Part shown: one piece after another, positions 63,457 to 64,000 of the stretch
How positions within the stretch are numbered: the stretch's first letter is position 1
Layout of the letters: each line of letters begins with the position of its first letter
Origin: a virus
Direction: 5' to 3' (one strand)
IMG/VR virus record: IMGVR_UViG_3300027969_000042
Coordinates: 1 to 64,000 of that record
Length of the DNA: 64,000 nucleotides
Notes under the pieces: model-generated
The model's database searches: none
What the model saw: only the letters and a program-made list of their open reading frames with translations
What the model was told of the DNA's origin: nothing
Program-made: the position numbers and the translations under genes

Positions 63457-63973
63457 TGTTTTCTCCATAACTTAAAGTACTTTTCTTATACCAAAGTATC
63501 CAATAAAGTACTGTAAATAAAGATCCAAATGGTGTTTTTAAATCAGAGTAGTATCTAATAATAAAATCAATAACATGTCCAAAAATCATTATAAAAAGAA
63601 ATAAGATAAACATCTTATCAAGTTTTTTAGAGTAAAGTGATCTTTTAATATTGTTGATATGTTGTTTTTTTATAAAAAATCTACTAGTCAGATCTTGTAA
63701 CTTTTCGTCTCTACTACAAGACGTACACATTTTAAAATCTTCTGATCTTTCATTCTGTGAAACCCTTGTAAATATACCACTAAGTTGATTAAATTTATTT
63801 ACTTGATTTTGTTCTATATCTGGTATAATATCTTGTTTACAAGAATAACATTTGATACCTTGTTGTACATCAAATGTTATTAGTGTTTTTTTCTTACGTA
63901 ATCGAAATAATAAAACTGATACAATAATCATTACTAATAATGACATTAAAGTAAAAAAGAAAGATACTGTCAT
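63440..63973 (-). CDS. Membrane protein with zinc-ribbon-like Cys pairs (177 aa)
   Basis: Two predicted membrane parts: N-terminal FFFTLMSLLVMIIVSVLLF, and C-terminal ILFLFIMIFGHVIDFII with a hydrophobic SLFTVLYWILWY after it. Between them lie CYSCKQD and CTSCSRDE, a likely zinc ribbon exposed to the cytosol. The 3' end overlaps the terminator. Function unknown; no phage lysis family recognised. Confidence 0.6.
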   Translation of the reverse strand: MTVSFFFTLMSLLVMIIVSVLLFRLRKKKTLITFDVQQGIKCYSCKQDIIPDIEQNQVNKFNQLSGIFTRVSQNERSEDFKMCTSCSRDEKLQDLTSRFFIKKQHINNIKRSLYSKKLDKMFILFLFIMIFGHVIDFIIRYYSDLKTPFGSLFTVLYWILWYKKSTLSYGENKKPSN

Positions 63974-64000
63974 TATGCTAAAATTAGTTCTAAAAACTTA

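Noticed and set aside
1-64000. Alternative genetic code (TAG or TGA recoding, as in some large gut phages)
   Set aside because: TAG ends the genes at 2293 and 21341 and TGA ends the gene at 21166, with tight next-gene junctions, so the standard code fits.

Overview
The window is part of a large, AT-rich, double-stranded DNA phage genome with T4-like (myovirus, probably jumbo-phage) ancestry, most likely infecting a member of the Flavobacteriia/Bacteroidetes. Phage evidence: a UvsX/RecA-type recombinase, a gp46-like Rad50/SbcC ATPase, PhoH, a polynucleotide ligase-like protein, very large virion fibres with collagen-like and pectin-lyase-like segments, a short protein with the gp23 capsid N-terminal signature, and proteins that begin with a T4-like capsid-targeting peptide. 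Host evidence: no Shine-Dalgarno sequences, TAnnTTTG promoter boxes typical of Bacteroidetes, signal peptides ending in YSQ, a T9SS-type secreted protein and a Bacteroidetes Hc1-like mini-histone. Standard stops are used (TAA, TAG and TGA all end genes). No tRNA, CRISPR array or transposase was seen.

Layout. 1-3.3 kb: end of an M16 peptidase, an HD phosphohydrolase, small genes and a sirtuin. 3.3-15.7 kb (+): three giant virion proteins rich in W-x-x-G pentapeptides, one with a P-domain-like fold, followed by two tandem nucleotidyltransferases (15.7-16.8 kb). 16.8-23.4 kb (-): DnaJ-like protein, collagen-like mini-protein, gp46, a GIY-YIG-like protein, a frameshifted secreted protein, a sheath-like and a capsid-like mini-protein, and three genes starting with the capsid-targeting-like peptide. 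23.4-26.6 kb (-): a 1076-residue multi-domain glycosyltransferase ending in a TibC-like heptosyltransferase. 26.8-48.1 kb (-): tail fibre and structural block. 48.1-52.6 kb: PhoH, M20 peptidase, a SHOCT-tailed virion-like protein and more CTS-like proteins. 52.4-58.6 kb (-): dense cluster of small nucleotide-handling enzymes (two Nudix, ligase, nucleotidyltransferase, macro-like, SLOG, metallophosphoesterase) with a truncated serine hydroxymethyltransferase. 58.6-64 kb: CTS-like mini-proteins, a T9SS-type secreted protein, a homing-endonuclease-like gene, UvsX, a mini-histone and a membrane zinc-ribbon protein.

How it may work together (inference). Virion genes dominate. The glycosyltransferase lies directly upstream of the fibre block and could decorate the Ser/Thr/Asn-rich beta-helical fibres. 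The nucleotide/ADP-ribose enzymes and the sirtuin fit NAD manipulation or counter-defence. At least six proteins share an N-terminus like that of T4 internal head proteins, so they are candidates for a set of packaged, injected effectors; four of these genes also carry an AT-rich 12-mer at a fixed distance of 15-16 nt from the start codon, a candidate phage promoter that would give leaderless mRNAs.
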